Assembly (NCBI RefSeq): GCF_047730065.1
Contig: NZ_CP159829.1
Location: forward strand, 2,728,001 to 2,792,000
Direction of reading: 5' to 3'
Length of the DNA: 64,000 nt
Origin: Njordibacter sp028825405
Lineage (GTDB): Bacteria > Pseudomonadota > Gammaproteobacteria > Pseudomonadales > Balneatricaceae
The first letter of the stretch is position 1; the number at the start of each line of letters is the position of its first letter. The notes below the pieces were generated by a model that was not told the origin of the DNA, made no database searches, and was given only the letters and a program-made list of their open reading frames with translations. Below, piece by piece: positions 62,100 through 64,000 of this stretch. The translations under genes were made by a program, and so were the position numbers.

Positions 62100-62627
62100 A
62101 TGAGTACTGGAAAAACTGTTCCTCAAATTACTTTTAAATATCGAGTGCGTGACGCGAGCATTGGTGGAGATAACCCATTTCGCTGGCAAGATGTGACCAG
62201 TGATGAAATTTTTAGTAACAAAAAAGTGGTCGTTTTTTCCCTACCTGGAGCCTTCACCCCTACTTGCAGCACGCAGCAGGTACCTAGTTTTGAAGCGGCT
62301 TATGAAGAATTTATAAATCTAGGCATAGACGAAGTTTATGTGCTTTCTGTGAATGACACCTTTGTTATGCGCAAATGGATGCTTGATCAGAAGATTGGAA
62401 ATATCAAATTTATTCCTGATGGTAATGGTGAATTTACGCGTCAGATGGGCATGCTAGTCGATAAGCATAATGTTGGATTTGGCCAGCGGTCGTGGCGCTA
62501 TGCCATGGTGGTTAATAATGGCGTCATTGAGCATTGGCTAGAAGAACCCGGACGTAAAGATAATAATGGCCCTGATCCATTTTCTATTAGTTCTGCAGAA
62601 TCTGTACTTTCAGCTATTAAGGGCTGA
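62100..62627 (+). CDS. 1-Cys peroxiredoxin (Prx5/PrxII type)
   Basis: A 175-residue thioredoxin-fold peroxidase. The peroxidatic Cys is C56 in PGAFTPTCSTQQ, and no second Cys is present, so it must be recycled by glutathione/glutaredoxin or another thiol. The ATG at 62100 follows AAAAGGAAAC; the longer frame to 62025 has no ribosome-binding site. It is divergent from oxyR with an OxyR operator between, so it should be peroxide-induced. Confidence 0.92.
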   Translation: MSTGKTVPQITFKYRVRDASIGGDNPFRWQDVTSDEIFSNKKVVVFSLPGAFTPTCSTQQVPSFEAAYEEFINLGIDEVYVLSVNDTFVMRKWMLDQKIGNIKFIPDGNGEFTRQMGMLVDKHNVGFGQRSWRYAMVVNNGVIEHWLEEPGRKDNNGPDPFSISSAESVLSAIKG

Positions 62628-63115
62628 ACACAGGCGATGGAAAGTCATATGGTTTAAATTTAAGCTTGATAGCACTTAGGATGCTTGTGGTATATACTAC
62701 GTCGCGTAATATCACTTGCATCCGCGTTATCTCGGCCACACTTTAAAGTAAAGTGGCACGGTAAGGCACCAGCAGGTGCCGGGCATTAGTGTACCTAAAA
62801 CTCAGGCATGGCTAATGTATACCGAACAAAGGGCTCGAGGCCCGTGTACCAGCCAACATCAAGATAAAATGGCTAAATCCTCTCTGCTTGTCGTTGAAAA
62901 ACGAGGTGATAGCTCGCTACTACCTGCGTTTCTCGGCTCAAAGAGTTGGCTTTAATGGTTTTATTTTGCTGCGCCCTCACGTCAATGTCTCGTTCATCAC
63001 TCCTATTTTATCTCGGCGTTTTTGTTACATTTGGGAGAGTGACTTTGTTTACGTGCAGACTTGGTGGCCACTTGCGTCTACTAAGTCATCAGATCACTTA
63101 TTTTAGGATAACACG
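62628..63115 (+). other. 488-base structured leader region upstream of deaD
   Basis: No convincing gene is present; the 72-codon frame at 62888-63106 has no recognisable domain. Hairpins are visible: GGCACC-AGCA-GGTGCC (62765-62780), GGGC-TCGAG-GCCC (62831-62843) and CCACACTTT...AAAGTGG near 62738-62758. TTGATA near 62667 and TATACT near 62694 are possible promoter elements, but the spacing is poor. Cold-shock deaD/csdA mRNAs are known to carry long structured 5' leaders, which fits. Confidence 0.5.
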
Positions 63116-64000
63116 ATGACCACTTTTGCAGACTTGGCTCTTTCTAAGTCAGTGCTTAATGCGATCACCCGCATTGGCTACGAACAACCGTCCCCCATAC
63201 AAGCCGCTGCCATTCCTCACCTTTTAGAAGGCAGAGACATTTTAGGTACCGCACAAACTGGTACGGGCAAGACAGCAGCCTTTGCTCTACCTGCCCTATC
63301 TAACATCGACTTAAAAGTTGAAGCCCCACAAGTTTTGGTGCTGGCACCCACTCGTGAATTAGCCATTCAAGTGGCTGAGGCTTTTCAAAATTACGCCAGT
63401 GATATGCGCGGCTTTCATGTGCTTCCCATCTATGGTGGCAGTAGCATGAGCGGCCAACTACGTCAGTTACAGCGAGGTGTGCACGTAGTCGTTGGCACTC
63501 CTGGTCGAGTTATGGACCATCTCCGACGCGGCACCCTCAAACTAGACAAGCTCAAGACTGTTGTCTTAGATGAAGCTGATGAAATGTTGCGCATGGGCTT
63601 TATTGATGACGTCACTTGGATTTTAGATCACACACCTAAACAACGCCAAGTGGCTTTATTTTCTGCCACTATGCCTGCAGTCATCCGTAAGGTGGCTAAT
63701 ACCTATCTTAATAATCCAGAAGAAATTAAGATTGAAGCTAAAACGGCGACCGTCGATAGCGTAACCCAACGTTATTGGAAGGCAGTGGGCACCAGTAAAC
63801 TGGATGCAATGACGCGTATCTTAGAAGCGGAAGACTTTGATGGCGTCATCGTTTTTGTACGTACCAAAACCCTCACTGTAGAGTTAGCTGAGAAGTTAGA
63901 AGCCCGCGGTCATCGTGCCTCTCCTATCAACGGTGATATGTCACAGCAACTGCGCGAACGGACCATAGAACATCTTAAAAGCAACAAAATCGACATTGTT
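63116..64000 (+). CDS. deaD: DEAD-box RNA helicase DeaD/CsdA (3' end cut by window edge)
   Basis: 295 codons are present to the window edge. The DEAD-box core is clear: Q motif YEQPSPIQAAAIP, motif I AQTGTGKT, Ia PTRELAIQ, GG/Ib GTPGR, motif II DEAD in VVLDEADEML, motif III SAT, and the start of the second RecA domain (IVFVRTKT). The family unwinds RNA in cold adaptation and ribosome assembly. The C-terminal RNA-binding region typical of DeaD is outside the window, so RhlE or other paralogs are not fully excluded. Confidence 0.9.
   Translation, partial: MTTFADLALSKSVLNAITRIGYEQPSPIQAAAIPHLLEGRDILGTAQTGTGKTAAFALPALSNIDLKVEAPQVLVLAPTRELAIQVAEAFQNYASDMRGFHVLPIYGGSSMSGQLRQLQRGVHVVVGTPGRVMDHLRRGTLKLDKLKTVVLDEADEMLRMGFIDDVTWILDHTPKQRQVALFSATMPAVIRKVANTYLNNPEEIKIEAKTATVDSVTQRYWKAVGTSKLDAMTRILEAEDFDGVIVFVRTKTLTVELAEKLEARGHRASPINGDMSQQLRERTIEHLKSNKIDIV

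Noticed and set aside
1..64000. tRNA or rRNA genes, CRISPR arrays, insertion sequences, prophage or integron
   Set aside because: None could be supported: no cloverleaf, spacer-repeat array, transposase, integrase or terminal inverted repeat pattern was noticed.

Overview
The window reads as chromosomal DNA of a marine gammaproteobacterium of low to moderate GC. The evidence is a complete nuo operon with the fused nuoCD gene typical of gammaproteobacteria, a TorR/TorS/TorT trimethylamine N-oxide (TMAO) sensor, an OxyR with both redox cysteines, a DeaD helicase, and a large block for methylated-amine use. No rRNA, tRNA, insertion sequence, prophage or CRISPR array was seen. Function calls rest on reading motifs and family resemblance by eye, with no database search.

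Layout. (1) 1-9.9 kb is an accessory stretch: the end of an epoxide hydrolase, a MocR-type regulator divergent from a TRAP transporter (dctP-dctM-dctQ), about 1.1 kb of decayed DNA holding a remnant of a second DctQ, a YeiH-family transporter, an AraC regulator divergent from a peroxiredoxin-like gene, and a CBS-domain protein. (2) 10.0-25.0 kb is the complex I operon nuoA-B-CD-E-F-G-H-I-J-K-L-M-N, tightly packed with several ATGA overlaps, preceded by a possible 30-residue leader ORF. (3) 25.4-47.7 kb is a TMAO and methylamine island. It has a GlxA-type AraC regulator; gmaS-mgsA-mgsB-mgsC plus an unrecognised 127-residue protein; a FadR-type regulator; tdm (TMAO demethylase, DUF1989+GcvT); a TMAO-type ABC importer (tmoX, ATPase, fused permease); a Rieske oxygenase with a second GcvT-family protein under a divergent TetR regulator; and torR, torS, torT. 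(4) 47.7-58.7 kb holds a glutathione transferase-like gene, a gtrA/GT2/ArnT-like glycosylation operon, a cytochrome c with a DMT exporter, a copper ATPase, three cytochrome c genes and small proteins. (5) 58.8-64 kb holds the arsenate pair GAPDH-arsJ, oxyR divergent from a 1-Cys peroxiredoxin with a clear OxyR operator, and the start of deaD behind a long structured leader.

How the genes work together. TmoX and its ABC partners would import TMAO. Tdm would split it to dimethylamine plus formaldehyde. GmaS and MgsABC would carry monomethylamine through gamma-glutamylmethylamide to N-methylglutamate. The window lacks three parts of the pathway: trimethylamine monooxygenase (tmm), the known dimethylamine monooxygenase (dmmDABC) and N-methylglutamate dehydrogenase (mgdABCD). 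The most interesting points are these. TorRST, known for controlling anaerobic TMAO respiration, sits beside an oxidative TMAO demethylation cluster with no torCAD in view, and an exact 10-base tor-box word lies upstream of tdm. An unassigned Rieske plus GcvT gene pair sits in the same island and could fill the missing dimethylamine step, although betaine-type substrates are at least as likely.
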